Assembly (NCBI RefSeq): GCF_021474405.1
Contig: NZ_JAKEIO010000039.1
Location: 1 to 56,820 of the forward strand
Direction: 5' to 3'
Length of the DNA stretch: 56,820 nucleotides
Source: [Streptosporangium] indianense
GTDB lineage: Bacteria > Actinomycetota > Actinomycetes > Streptomycetales > Streptomycetaceae
A program made the translations under genes and the position numbers. How positions within the stretch are numbered: the first letter of the stretch is position 1; every line of letters begins with the position of its first letter. The notes beneath the pieces are model-generated. The model was not told the DNA's origin and searched no databases. It worked only from the letters and a program-made list of their open reading frames with translations. Below are positions 44,534 through 52,952 of the stretch, piece by piece.

Positions 44534-46264
44534 TCAGCCGTCCGCGCGGGCCGCTGCCAGCAGCTCCTCCGCGTGTGCGCGGGCCGTCTCGGAGTCCTCC
44601 TGGCCGGCGAGCATGCGGGACAGTTCCCGGACCCGGTCCTCGCCCTCGAGGACCTTGACGCCGGAGCGGGTCACGGACCCGTCGTTGGTCTTCTCGACCA
44701 GCAGCTGGCGGTCGGCGAAGGCGGCGACCTGCGGCAGGTGCGTCACGACCACCACCTGGGCGGACTTGGCCAGGCGGGCGAGCCGACGGCCGATCTCGAC
44801 GGCCGCCTTGCCGCCGACGCCCGCGTCGACCTCGTCGAACAGGTACGTCGGCACCGGGTCCGTCCCCGCGAAGACGACCTCCACGGCCAGCATCACCCGT
44901 GACAGCTCACCGCCGGACGCGCCCTTGGCGATCGGCCGGGGCGGCGCGCCCGGGTGCGGGGCCAGCAGCAGCTCGACCTCGTCGGCGCCCGCGGGACCGT
45001 AGGCGACCGGACGGCCGCCGACCTCGACGCCGTCGGGGTCCTCGGTCTGCCGGATGTCGAAGGACACGCGCGCGTGCGGCATGGCGAGCGAGGCCAGCTC
45101 GGCGGTCACGGCGGCGGCGAACCGCTCGGCGGCCTCGGTCCGGGCGTCCGTCAGGGCCTGCGCCAGCCCGCCCAGTTCGGTCCGCAGGGCGTCCCGCTCG
45201 GCCGTCAGCTCCCCGATCCGCTCGTCGTCGCCCTCGAGTTCGGTGAGTCGCGCGGCGCTCTGCTCGGCCCAGGCCAGCACGGCGGCGATGTCCTCGCCGT
45301 ACTTGCGCGTCAGCCCGGTGAGCGCGGCGCGCCGCTCCTCGACGGCCGCGAGCCGCAGCGGGTCGGCGTCCAAGTCGTCGGCGTACCCGGCCAGGTCGCC
45401 CGCCGCGTCCCGCAGCAGGATCCCGATCTCCCCGACGCGGTCGGCGAGCGCGGCCAGCGCCGAGTCGTGCGACCGTACGGCGTCCAGGGCCCGCTGGGCG
45501 CCCGCGACGAGCGTCCCGGCGTCGACGCCCTCCGGGTCCTCCGGATTGCCCGCGAGGGCGGCGTGCGCGGCCGCTGCGGCCGATGCCAGCGCCTCGGCGT
45601 GCCCGAGCCGCTCGGCCTCCTCGGCCAGTTCCGCGTCCTCACCGGCGCGGGGTTCGACGACGGCGATCTCGTCGAGCCCGAAGCGCAGCAGGTCGGCCTC
45701 CTGGGCCCGTTCCCGCGCCCGGGTGGTGATCTCGTCGAGTTCGGCGGCCACGGCCCGCAGCCGCTTGTACGCCTCGCCGTACTTGGCCAGCGGCCCGGCG
45801 ACCGCGTCGCCCGCGTACCGGTCGAGCGCCTGCCGCTGCCGGGACAGCTTGAGCAGCCCCTGCTGGTCGGTCTGACCGTGCACGGCCACCAGTTCGTCGG
45901 CGAGCTCGGCCAGGACACCCACGGGCACGCTGCGTCCGCCCAGGTGCGCCCGGGAGCGCCCCTCGGCGGAGACGGTACGGCTGATCAGCAGGGCCCCGTC
46001 GTCGAGCTCGGCCCCGGCCTCCTCGGCGCGTACGGCGACCGAGGCGTCCCGGGGGACGGTGATGCGCCCCTCCACGACGGCCTTGCCCGCGCCGATCCGC
46101 ACGAGCGCCGGGTCGGCCCGCCCGCCCAGCAGCAACCCCAGGCTGGTGACCACCATGGTCTTGCCCGCACCCGTCTCACCGGTGACCGCGGTGAACCCGG
46201 GCGACAGCTCGACGACAGCGTCGTCGATCACGCCCAGCGACCGTATCCGCATCTCCTCCAACAC
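44534..46264 (-). CDS. recN: DNA repair protein RecN
   Basis: 576-residue SMC-like ATPase for double-strand-break repair. Walker A FTAVTGETGAGKTMVVTSLG and the N-terminal MRIRSLGVIDDAVVELSPG lead into long coiled-coil arms (about residues 150-350, rich in Ala/Glu/Arg heptads). The C-terminal ATPase half has KGASGGELSRVMLAVEVVF (signature) and TYLFDEVDAGVGGKAAVEIG (Walker B). The GTG at 46264 is preferred over GTG 46270 because its AAGGT site is at a workable distance. It follows nadK with a 144-bp gap that contains an interspersed repeat; tlyA-nadK-recN is a standard actinobacterial order. Confidence 0.95.
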   Translation of the reverse strand: MLEEMRIRSLGVIDDAVVELSPGFTAVTGETGAGKTMVVTSLGLLLGGRADPALVRIGAGKAVVEGRITVPRDASVAVRAEEAGAELDDGALLISRTVSAEGRSRAHLGGRSVPVGVLAELADELVAVHGQTDQQGLLKLSRQRQALDRYAGDAVAGPLAKYGEAYKRLRAVAAELDEITTRARERAQEADLLRFGLDEIAVVEPRAGEDAELAEEAERLGHAEALASAAAAAHAALAGNPEDPEGVDAGTLVAGAQRALDAVRSHDSALAALADRVGEIGILLRDAAGDLAGYADDLDADPLRLAAVEERRAALTGLTRKYGEDIAAVLAWAEQSAARLTELEGDDERIGELTAERDALRTELGGLAQALTDARTEAAERFAAAVTAELASLAMPHARVSFDIRQTEDPDGVEVGGRPVAYGPAGADEVELLLAPHPGAPPRPIAKGASGGELSRVMLAVEVVFAGTDPVPTYLFDEVDAGVGGKAAVEIGRRLARLAKSAQVVVVTHLPQVAAFADRQLLVEKTNDGSVTRSGVKVLEGEDRVRELSRMLAGQEDSETARAHAEELLAAARADG

Positions 46265-46343
46265 GGACACGACCTTACGAGGTCGGGGCGAGCAATTGCG
46301 ACCGGCCTGCCCCTGTCACCCACGAGTGTGGTGATCGCCCCTT

Positions 46344-46392
46344 GGGGGCGCGGGGAACTGCGCGACGATCCACAGCAGACCCGCACGCGCCG
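46344..46392. repeat. Dispersed copy of the 48-bp GC repeat
   Basis: Begins GGGGGCGCGGGGAACTGCGC and continues with GACGATCCACAGCAGACCCGC, a diverged copy of the unit found in triplicate at 35062-35209. It lies in the nadK-recN spacer. Similar elements recur through Streptomyces genomes as intergenic repeats, from memory. Confidence 0.8.
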
Positions 46393-46408
46393 AACGGCGA
46401 ACACCACA

Positions 46409-47314
46409 CTAGTGAGGAGCCCCCCGCCACCCGGAAACGGGCAGCGCGAACTTCGCCACCAAACGGTCCGTGAAGGACGCGTGGTGCAACCGGGCCAGCC
46501 GCACCGGCACCGCCCCCCGCCGCACCTCCACCCGAGCCCCGGCCGGCAACTCCACCGTCCGCCGCCCGTCACACCACAGCACCCCGGGCGGAATGTGCGG
46601 CAGAACCTCCACGGCCAACACGGAATCCGGCGAGGTCACGAGCGGCTTGGCGAACAGCGCGTGCGCGGAGATCGGCACCATCAGCAGCGCCTCGACCTCC
46701 GGCCACACCACCGGCCCGCCCGCCGAGAAGGCGTACGCCGTCGACCCCGTGGGCGTGGCGCACACGATCCCGTCGCAGCCGAAGCCCGTGACCGGCCGGC
46801 CGTCGATCTCCAGGACGATCTCCAGCATCCGCTCGGCGGACACCTTCTGCACGGCCGCCTCGTTCAGCGCCCAGTCCGTGTGCACGATGTCGCCGTTCTG
46901 GTGCACGACGACGTCGACGGTCATCCGTTCCTCGACCTCGTACGCCTTGGTCACCACCCGGTCGACGACCTTGTCGAGGTCGTCCCGCTCGGCCTCCGCG
47001 AGGAACCCGACGCGCCCGAGGTTGACGCCGAGCATCGGCACGCCCGAGGCCCGGGCGAACTCGGCGCCGCGCAGCAGCGTGCCGTCGCCGCCCAGCACGA
47101 TCAGCAGCTCACATCCGTCGAGGCACTGCGGGGTGGCCTCCTTGACCAGCTCCACCTCCGACGGCAACGGCAGGTCGCGCGCCTCGGCCTCCAGGACGCG
47201 CACGCCCAGCCCGGAGCGCAACAGCCCCTTCACCACCAGCTCGGCACTGCGCACGGCGGCGGGCCGCCCCGTGTGGGCGAGCAGGAAAACAGTACGAGCT
47301 CGGTTCTCGGTCAA
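46409..47314 (-). CDS. nadK: NAD kinase
   Basis: 301-residue kinase that makes NADP from NAD. The family motifs are ELLIVLGGDGTLLRGAEFAR (GGDG), GVPMLGVNLGRVGFLAE, the NE/D motif in DWALNEAAVQK, and the C-terminal GFGCDGIVCATPTGSTAYAF (the TPTGSTAY signature). The start is a TTG at 47314 with GGAGGGG 7-8 bases upstream; TTGA overlaps the tlyA stop by 4 bases. Confidence 0.95.
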   Translation of the reverse strand: MTENRARTVFLLAHTGRPAAVRSAELVVKGLLRSGLGVRVLEAEARDLPLPSEVELVKEATPQCLDGCELLIVLGGDGTLLRGAEFARASGVPMLGVNLGRVGFLAEAERDDLDKVVDRVVTKAYEVEERMTVDVVVHQNGDIVHTDWALNEAAVQKVSAERMLEIVLEIDGRPVTGFGCDGIVCATPTGSTAYAFSAGGPVVWPEVEALLMVPISAHALFAKPLVTSPDSVLAVEVLPHIPPGVLWCDGRRTVELPAGARVEVRRGAVPVRLARLHHASFTDRLVAKFALPVSGWRGAPH

Positions 47315-48126
47315 CGCGGCCCCTCCGCCACTGCACGGTCTGCCTCGGCCGGGTCCAGTTCCGGAGCCCCGGACCGCAGCCACAAGAAGTATTCGACATT
47401 CCCCGACGGCCCGGGCAGCGGACTGGCCGTCACGCCCCGCACCCCGAGCCCCAGCCCCCCGGCCTTCTCGGCCACCCCGCGGACCGCTTCGGCCCGCAGC
47501 CGGGTGCTGCGTACCACTCCCCCGCTGCCGAGGCGCTCCTTGCCCACCTCGAACTGTGGCTTGACCATCATCACCAGATCGGCGTCCGGCTTCACGCACC
47601 GCACCAGGGCGGGCAGGACCAGCCCGAGCGGGATGAAGGACAGATCCCCCACGACAAGATCCACTGGCTCCCCATCGATCGCTTCAAGCGTCAACTCGCG
47701 TACGTTCGTACGGTCCTTGACGGTGACGCGTTCATCCTTCTGCAGGGACCACGCGAGTTGTCCGTATCCGACGTCCACGGCGACGACGTGGGCCGCGCCC
47801 GCGCGCAGCAGCACGTCGGTGAAACCGCCGGTGGAGGCGCCCGCGTCGAGCGCCCTGCGCCCTTCGACGGCCAGCCCCTGCGGCCCGAAGACGGCGAGCG
47901 CGCCGGCCAGCTTGTGGCCGCCGCGCGAGACGTAGTCGGGGTCGTCGTCGTCCTGGGCGACCACGATCGCGGCCGCGGTCTCCACCTGCGTGGCGGGTTT
48001 GGTCGCGACGGTCCTGCCGACGGAGACCCGACCGGCGGCGATCAGCTGCGCGGCGTGCTCACGCGAGCGCGCGAGCTTGCGGCGGACCAGCTCCGCGTCC
48101 AGACGGCGACGTGCGACTCCTGCCAC
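47311..48126 (-). CDS. tlyA: TlyA-family rRNA 2'-O-methyltransferase
   Basis: 271-residue protein with an N-terminal S4 RNA-binding domain (RRRLDAELVRRKLARSREHA, LIAAGRVSVG) and a FtsJ-like methyltransferase domain: DYVSRGGHKLAGAL, SAM motif RALDAGASTGGFTDVLLRAG, VVAVDVGYGQLAWSL, LVVGDLSFIPLGLVLPAL and VMMVKPQFEVGKE. In mycobacteria TlyA methylates 16S C1409 and 23S C1920 and its loss gives capreomycin resistance. The GTG at 48126 has an AGGAG site 12 bases away. It is coupled to nadK by a 4-base overlap. Confidence 0.93.
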   Translation of the reverse strand: MAGVARRRLDAELVRRKLARSREHAAQLIAAGRVSVGRTVATKPATQVETAAAIVVAQDDDDPDYVSRGGHKLAGALAVFGPQGLAVEGRRALDAGASTGGFTDVLLRAGAAHVVAVDVGYGQLAWSLQKDERVTVKDRTNVRELTLEAIDGEPVDLVVGDLSFIPLGLVLPALVRCVKPDADLVMMVKPQFEVGKERLGSGGVVRSTRLRAEAVRGVAEKAGGLGLGVRGVTASPLPGPSGNVEYFLWLRSGAPELDPAEADRAVAEGPR

Positions 48127-48133
48127 GTTCGGT

Positions 48134-48409
48134 TCAGCTCCTAGGTGCGTGCGGCATCGGGGGCACCGGAGGTCCCGGGCGTACGTCGAGCGCGGTGAGC
48201 GCGTCACGCAGCCCCCGGTGTACATCCTCGTACACCTCGACATGCCCGTCCGTGGCGAGGTGGTCGGCGTCGCCGAGCCGGTCCAGGGCGGCGTCCACAC
48301 CGGCGTCGCCGGTGGGTGTGCGGGGCACGTTCAGGGGCGCGGGGGCGGCGGGGTCGTACGCCGGCTCCTCCTCCGCCGCCGGAGGGGCCTCGGGAACTGC
48401 GTCGTCCAT
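48134..48409 (-). CDS. Small acidic conserved protein upstream of tlyA
   Basis: 91-residue protein, acidic and Pro/Ala-rich at both ends (PEAPPAAEEEPAYDPAAPAP). The central segment GDAGVDAALDRLGDADHLAT and VEVYEDVHRGLRDALTALDV is likely helical. It ends 7 bases before tlyA, so it is the first gene of the tlyA-nadK operon. It is a recurrent small actinobacterial protein in this position, as far as I recall; its function is unknown. Confidence 0.72.
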   Translation of the reverse strand: MDDAVPEAPPAAEEEPAYDPAAPAPLNVPRTPTGDAGVDAALDRLGDADHLATDGHVEVYEDVHRGLRDALTALDVRPGPPVPPMPHAPRS

Positions 48410-48451
48410 GCCCCGACGCTACCGCGAACCGCTGCGGTACCGTCGACCGCG

Positions 48452-48799
48452 ATGGCCACGATCGAGGAGTGCCGCAGCGCACTCGACAAGCTCTCGGACA
48501 ACATGCAGCGCGCCGAAGGGGACGTCCGCGACGCCGCGGCTCTGGACCGCTCGGTGAGCTGCCACATCACGGACCTCGACGTCACCTTCGTCGGCCGCAT
48601 GCGGGGCGGGCGGATCGAGGTGCACGACACCGTGCAGGGACCGCCGCCCGGAAGGGCCGAGATCAGACTCGCCATGACCGGCGACGACCTGGTGGCCCTG
48701 GTGGGCGGCGAGCTGAACTTCGCCAAGGCCTGGGGCTCGGGCCGGGTCAAGCTGCACGCCGGTGTGCGGGACCTGTTCCAGCTCAGGAAGCTCCTGTAG
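48452..48799 (+). CDS. SCP2-fold (sterol-carrier-like) protein
   Basis: 115-residue single-domain protein with the SCP2 pattern: an early helix (CRSALDKLSDNMQRA), strands in SVSCHITDLDVTFVGRMRGG, then RAEIRLAMTGDDLVALVGGE, LNFAKAWGSGRVKLHAGVRD and LFQLRKLL. SCP2 domains bind lipids in a hydrophobic tunnel; the bacterial ligand is unknown. The ATG is at 48452. Its last 17 bases overlap the convergent siderophore ATPase gene. Confidence 0.82.
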   Translation: MATIEECRSALDKLSDNMQRAEGDVRDAAALDRSVSCHITDLDVTFVGRMRGGRIEVHDTVQGPPPGRAEIRLAMTGDDLVALVGGELNFAKAWGSGRVKLHAGVRDLFQLRKLL

Positions 48800-49628
48800 C
48801 CGCGGCCTTCCCGGCCGTGCCCTGCCCTGCCGTGCTGGGGACGCGGGCCTTGCGGGCCGCCGGCACGACCAGCGGTGTGCCCGTCTCCGGGTCGTCGATG
48901 ACCTGACAGCGCAGTCCGAAGACCTCCTCGACCAGCTCCGCCGTGACGATGTCCTTCGGAGCGCCCTCGGCGACGACCCGGCCCTCGCGCAGCGCGATGA
49001 GGTGGGTGGCGTAGCGGGCGGCGTGGTTCAGGTCGTGCAGCACGGCGACGAGCGTGCGGCCCTGCTCCTCGTGCAGCTCCGCGCACAGGTCCAGCACGTC
49101 GATCTGGTGCTGGATGTCCAGGTACGTCGTCGGCTCGTCGAGCAGCAGCAGCGGCGTCTGCTGGGCGAGGGCCATGGCGATCCACACGCGCTGGCGCTGG
49201 CCGCCGGAGAGCTCGTCCACGTAGCGGTCGCCGAGCTCGGCGACGCCGGTCTGCCGCATGGACTCCTGGACGACCCGCTCGTCGTCGGCCGACCACTGGC
49301 GCAGGAGGCCCTGGTGCGGGTAGCGGCCGCGGCCGACCAGGTCGGCGACGGTGATGCCGTCGGGCGCGATGGACGACTGGGGCAGCAGCCCGAGGGTCCT
49401 CGCGACCTTCTTCGCGGGCATCGACTGGATGACGTTCCCGTCGAGCAGGACCCGGCCCTCGCTCGGCTTGAGCATCCGCGACAGCGCCCGCAGCAGCGTC
49501 GACTTGCCACAGGCGTTGGGGCCGACGATCACCGTGAACGACCGGTCGGGAATCTCCACCGACAGCTGCTCGGCGATGACCCGCTGGTCGTAGGCGAGGG
49601 TGACGTTCTCGGCGGACAGGCGGTTCAC
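48783..49628 (-). CDS. Iron-siderophore ABC transporter ATPase
   Basis: 281-residue ATPase of the FecE/FepC type. Walker A VGPNACGKSTLLRALSRM (the Cys variant is normal in this family), Q-loop LGLLPQSSIAPDGITVADLV, RGRYPHQGLLRQWSADDE, signature ELSGGQRQRVWIAMALAQ, Walker B LLLLDEPTTYLDI and H-loop VLHDLNHAARY. The GTG at 49628 has AAGGGAG 7 bases upstream. It powers the two permeases encoded just upstream, for ferric siderophore uptake. A Thr/Ala/Gly-rich tail follows residue 262. Confidence 0.92.
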   Translation of the reverse strand: MNRLSAENVTLAYDQRVIAEQLSVEIPDRSFTVIVGPNACGKSTLLRALSRMLKPSEGRVLLDGNVIQSMPAKKVARTLGLLPQSSIAPDGITVADLVGRGRYPHQGLLRQWSADDERVVQESMRQTGVAELGDRYVDELSGGQRQRVWIAMALAQQTPLLLLDEPTTYLDIQHQIDVLDLCAELHEEQGRTLVAVLHDLNHAARYATHLIALREGRVVAEGAPKDIVTAELVEEVFGLRCQVIDDPETGTPLVVPAARKARVPSTAGQGTAGKAAATGAS

Positions 49629-49687
49629 GGTGCTCCCTTGGTTGTTCAGTCCGCTGCTGGTGCTGTTCTCGGGGTTCCGGGCCGCCC

Positions 49688-50725
49688 TCATATCCGGCCC
49701 GCCCTGCGCTCGCTGACCAGCAGCCACAGCAGGTAGACCCCGCCGAGCACACCGGTCACCACGCCCACGGGCAACTGTTCGGCGCCGAACGCCCGCTGCG
49801 AGACCCAGTCGGCGACGACCAGCAGGGCGGCGCCCATGCACAGCGAGGCCAGCAGGTTCGGCCCGGGCGAGCGGGTCAGACGCCGGGCCAGCTGCGGCGC
49901 GGTGAGCGCCACGAAGCTGACCGGCCCGGCCGCGGCGGTGGCCGATGCGGTGAGCAGCACGGCCGCGACCATGAGCAGCAGCCGTACCCGCTCCACCCGC
50001 ACCCCGAGGGCGTACGACACGTCGTCGCCCATCTCCATCATCCGCAGCCCGCGCGCGTTGGCCAGGACGAGCGGCACCAGCACGGCGGTCAGTGCGAGCA
50101 GCGGCCACACCTGGGCCCAGTCGCGGCCGTCGAGGGACCCGGTCATCCACACCACCGCGCGGGCCGCATCCACGATGTCGGACTTGGTCAGCAGAAAGCC
50201 GTTGACCGCCGTGACGATCGCGGAGACACCGATGCCGACCAGGACCAGCCGGTAGCCGTGCACGCCGCGCTTCCAGGCCAGCACGTAGATGGCGAGCCCG
50301 GTCACCAGGCCGCCCACCAGCGCCCCGGCGGCGACCTGGTTCGCACTGCCGGAGGTCAGCACGATCACCGCGAGCGCGCCGGCCGTCGCCCCCTGCCCGA
50401 GGCCGAGCACGTCCGGACTGCCCAGCGGATTACGGGAAATGGCCTGGAACAGCGCGCCGCCGAGTCCGAGCGAGGCGCCGACCAGCAGCCCGACCAGGAC
50501 CCGCGGCAGCCGCAGCTCGTTGACGATGAACTCCTGGCCAGGATTGCCCTCGCCGGCCAGCGTCCGCAGCACGTCGGCGGCCGGGATCGGGAAGTCGCCG
50601 GTGCCGATGAGCACGACACTCGCCACGAGCGCCGCGACGAGCAGCAGAAGCACGACGGTGACGGCCCGCACGTCCAGGCGTATGGAGAACCCGCCGGTCC
50701 GCACGGCACGGTTGGTGGTCCTCAC
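49688..50725 (-). CDS. Iron-siderophore permease (FecCD family), second
   Basis: 345-residue permease with about ten helices. Family signatures: LRLPRVLVGLLVGASLGLGG, FQAISRNPLGSPDVLGLGQG, GDDVSYALGVRVERVRLLLM (coupling-helix loop) and the closing LTAPQLARRLTRSPGPNLLA. It pairs with the preceding permease to form the membrane channel. The GTG start overlaps the upstream permease stop (GTGA). About 60 bases separate it from the ATPase gene. Confidence 0.92.
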   Translation of the reverse strand: MRTTNRAVRTGGFSIRLDVRAVTVVLLLLVAALVASVVLIGTGDFPIPAADVLRTLAGEGNPGQEFIVNELRLPRVLVGLLVGASLGLGGALFQAISRNPLGSPDVLGLGQGATAGALAVIVLTSGSANQVAAGALVGGLVTGLAIYVLAWKRGVHGYRLVLVGIGVSAIVTAVNGFLLTKSDIVDAARAVVWMTGSLDGRDWAQVWPLLALTAVLVPLVLANARGLRMMEMGDDVSYALGVRVERVRLLLMVAAVLLTASATAAAGPVSFVALTAPQLARRLTRSPGPNLLASLCMGAALLVVADWVSQRAFGAEQLPVGVVTGVLGGVYLLWLLVSERRAGRI

Positions 50726-51765
50726 AGCTGTGCCGTCCTCCGCCGTCGTACGAGAAAGATGAACACCGGTCCGCCGAGGATCGCGGTGACGATGCCCACC
50801 TGAAGCTCCGAGGGCCGGGCCACGATCCGGCCGAGGACGTCGGCGCCGAGCAGCAGCACGGGCGACAGGATCGCCGCGTACGGCAGGATCCAACGCAGGT
50901 CGGGCCCGGTGAACGAACGCACCACGTGCGGCACCATCAGCCCCACGAACACGATCGGCCCGCAGGCGGCGGTCGCGGCCCCGCACAGCACGGTCGCGGC
51001 CAGCATGGACAGCGCCCGCGTGCGGTTGAGGTCGGCGCCGAGGGCCTTGGCGGTGTCGTCGCCCATGGCCATGGCGTTGAGCGGCCGCGCCAGGGCGAGG
51101 GCCAGAAGCGTGCCGGCCAGCAGGAACGGCAGGACCTGCGTGATGGTCGAGTTCGTCGCCGAGGACAGCGAACCGACCGTCCAGAAGCGCATCTTGCCGA
51201 GCGCCGCCTCGTCCATGATCATCACGGCCTGGAGGTAGCCGTACAGCGCGGCGCTGATGGCCGTGCCGGCGAGCGCGAGCCGTACCGGCGTGGCGCCCCT
51301 GCTGCCCCCGAGGAACCAGACCAGCGCCCCGACCGCGGCCGCGCCGAAGAACGCGAACCAGACGTAGCCGCTGAGCGAGGTGACCCCGAAGTACGTGATG
51401 GCCGTGACGACCGCGGCGGACGCTCCCGCGTTGATGCCGAGCAGTCCGGGGTCCGCCAGCGGGTTGCGGGTGAGGGCCTGCAGCACCGCCCCGGCCAGAC
51501 CGAGGGCGGCGCCCGCGAGCAGCCCGAGCAGCGTCCGCGACACCCGCTCCGCCACGACGACGTCGCCGTAGGTCCCCGAGTCCTCGAACAGGCCGTGCCA
51601 GACCTGCCCGAAGGTCAGCTCCTTCGCCCCGATCGCGATACTCGCCAGCGCGACGAGCACCAGGACCGCCACGGACAGGAGCAGCCCGAAGGCGCGCACC
51701 GCCCGTCGGCTGGGGGGCGCGGGGGCGGTCTCCGCGCTCGGTTCGGGGGGACTCTCGACCAACAC
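50722..51765 (-). CDS. Iron-siderophore permease (FecCD family), first gene of operon
   Basis: 347-residue permease. It has VSRTLLGLLAGAALGLAGAV, LQALTRNPLADPGLLGINAG, GDDTAKALGADLNRTRALSM and FVGLMVPHVVRSFTGPDLRW, all FecCD landmarks, with about nine or ten helices and a Pro/Ala-rich cytosolic start. The GTG at 51765 sits a few bases from an iron box, so the operon is expected to be off when iron is plentiful. No binding-protein gene is present in the operon; the lipoprotein must come from elsewhere. Confidence 0.92.
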   Translation of the reverse strand: MLVESPPEPSAETAPAPPSRRAVRAFGLLLSVAVLVLVALASIAIGAKELTFGQVWHGLFEDSGTYGDVVVAERVSRTLLGLLAGAALGLAGAVLQALTRNPLADPGLLGINAGASAAVVTAITYFGVTSLSGYVWFAFFGAAAVGALVWFLGGSRGATPVRLALAGTAISAALYGYLQAVMIMDEAALGKMRFWTVGSLSSATNSTITQVLPFLLAGTLLALALARPLNAMAMGDDTAKALGADLNRTRALSMLAATVLCGAATAACGPIVFVGLMVPHVVRSFTGPDLRWILPYAAILSPVLLLGADVLGRIVARPSELQVGIVTAILGGPVFIFLVRRRRTAQL

Positions 51766-51769
51766 GCAG

Positions 51770-51788
51770 TTAGGTTAGCCTACCCTCG
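51770..51788. promoter_or_regulatory. Iron box (DmdR/IdeR-type operator)
   Basis: TTAGGTTAGCCTACCCTCG matches the actinobacterial iron box TTAGGTTAGSCTAACCTAA at about 16 of 19 positions. It lies 5 bases upstream of the first permease start and probably covers the promoter, so a DmdR-Fe repressor would block transcription. Confidence 0.82.
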
Positions 51789-51848
51789 CATTCGAGCACG
51801 ATGCGGATGCCCGCCCCGGCCCGGCCCCGCCCGGGCACTGACAGGGGC

Positions 51849-52880
51849 TCAGATGCCCAGCCGCGCCAGTGCCTTCTCCCCGTCCAGCTCGCACACACCC
51901 TCACCGGCCGCCGTCCACGCCACGGCACACAGCGCGCGCAGCCCGTCCAGGGCCTCACCCTCCCCGTCGAGCTCCAGCCGGTCCGCACCGGCCGTCGCCG
52001 TCCAGCCACCGCACCGGAACGCGCCCTCGCCCGCGTCGGCGACCTCCGGCTGGCTCCCGAGCATCCCGCGCAGATCGGCGTCCACATACGTCGGCCGGTG
52101 CTGCGGCGGCGCGGCCAGCAGCTGCGGACCGTCGGTCACGCCGGTCAGGACGAGCAGCGAGTCGACCTCGCCGTTGAACGCGCCCTCGATGTCCGTGTCC
52201 AGCCGGTCCCCGACCACCAGCGGCCGCCGCGCCCCGGTCCGCAGGATGGTCTCGCGGTGCATCGGCGGCAGCGGCTTGCCCGCGACCTGCGGCTCGGCAC
52301 CCGTGGCGATCCGGACGACCTCCACCGCGGCCCCGTTGCCCGGCGCGATCCCCCGCCCGCTCGGAATCGTCAGGTCGGTGTTGGACGCGAACCACGGCAC
52401 GCCCCGCGCCACCGCGTAGGACGCCTCGGCGAACCGGCCCCACGGCAGATCGGGCCCGCCGAATCCCTGCACCACCGCCGCCGGATCGTCGTCCGCCGAC
52501 TCCACGGGCACCAGCCCGCGCTCGCGCAGCGCGACCCGCAGCCCCTCACCGCCGATCACCAGCACCCGGGCGCCCTGCGGCACCTGCTCGCTGATCAGCC
52601 TCGCGACGGCCTGCGCCGAGGTGATCACGTCCTCCGCGCCCGTCGGTATCCCCAGCTCGGTCAGATGCGCCGCCACGGTGTCCGGGGTCCGCAGCGCGTT
52701 GTTCGTCACGTACGCCAGGTGCATCCCGCCCTCCCGGGCCGTGGCCAGCGACTCGACCGCGTGCGCGATCGCGCTCCCGCCCGCGTACACGACACCGTCG
52801 AGATCGAGCAGCGCCGTGTCGTACGCCTCGCTCAGGGCCTGCCCACTGCCCTCGGGCCTCGTCCTGACGCTTCGGCTCAT
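51849..52880 (-). CDS. HAD-superfamily (class IIA, NagD-like) phosphatase with C-terminal extension
   Basis: 343-residue hydrolase. HAD motif I is ALLDLDGVVYAGG (first Asp the nucleophile), motif II YVTNNALRTPD, motif III Lys in GKPLPPMHRETIL and motif IV LVVGDRLDTDIEGAFNGEVD. The cap of class IIA (ISEQVPQGARVLVIGGEGLR) is present. The first 255 residues make a complete NagD-like enzyme acting on a small phosphate ester; the last 85 residues form a separate Trp/Cys/Gly-containing extension of unknown role. The ATG at 52880 has GAGGAG 10 bases upstream. It diverges from the DUF1015 gene across 72 bp. Confidence 0.88.
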   Translation of the reverse strand: MSRSVRTRPEGSGQALSEAYDTALLDLDGVVYAGGSAIAHAVESLATAREGGMHLAYVTNNALRTPDTVAAHLTELGIPTGAEDVITSAQAVARLISEQVPQGARVLVIGGEGLRVALRERGLVPVESADDDPAAVVQGFGGPDLPWGRFAEASYAVARGVPWFASNTDLTIPSGRGIAPGNGAAVEVVRIATGAEPQVAGKPLPPMHRETILRTGARRPLVVGDRLDTDIEGAFNGEVDSLLVLTGVTDGPQLLAAPPQHRPTYVDADLRGMLGSQPEVADAGEGAFRCGGWTATAGADRLELDGEGEALDGLRALCAVAWTAAGEGVCELDGEKALARLGI

Positions 52881-52952
52881 CGCGCATCGCTCCTCGTTCG
52901 ACGACTTTCCCCCGATCATCCCCCATGCCACCGACAGCCGTACGATGCCGGG

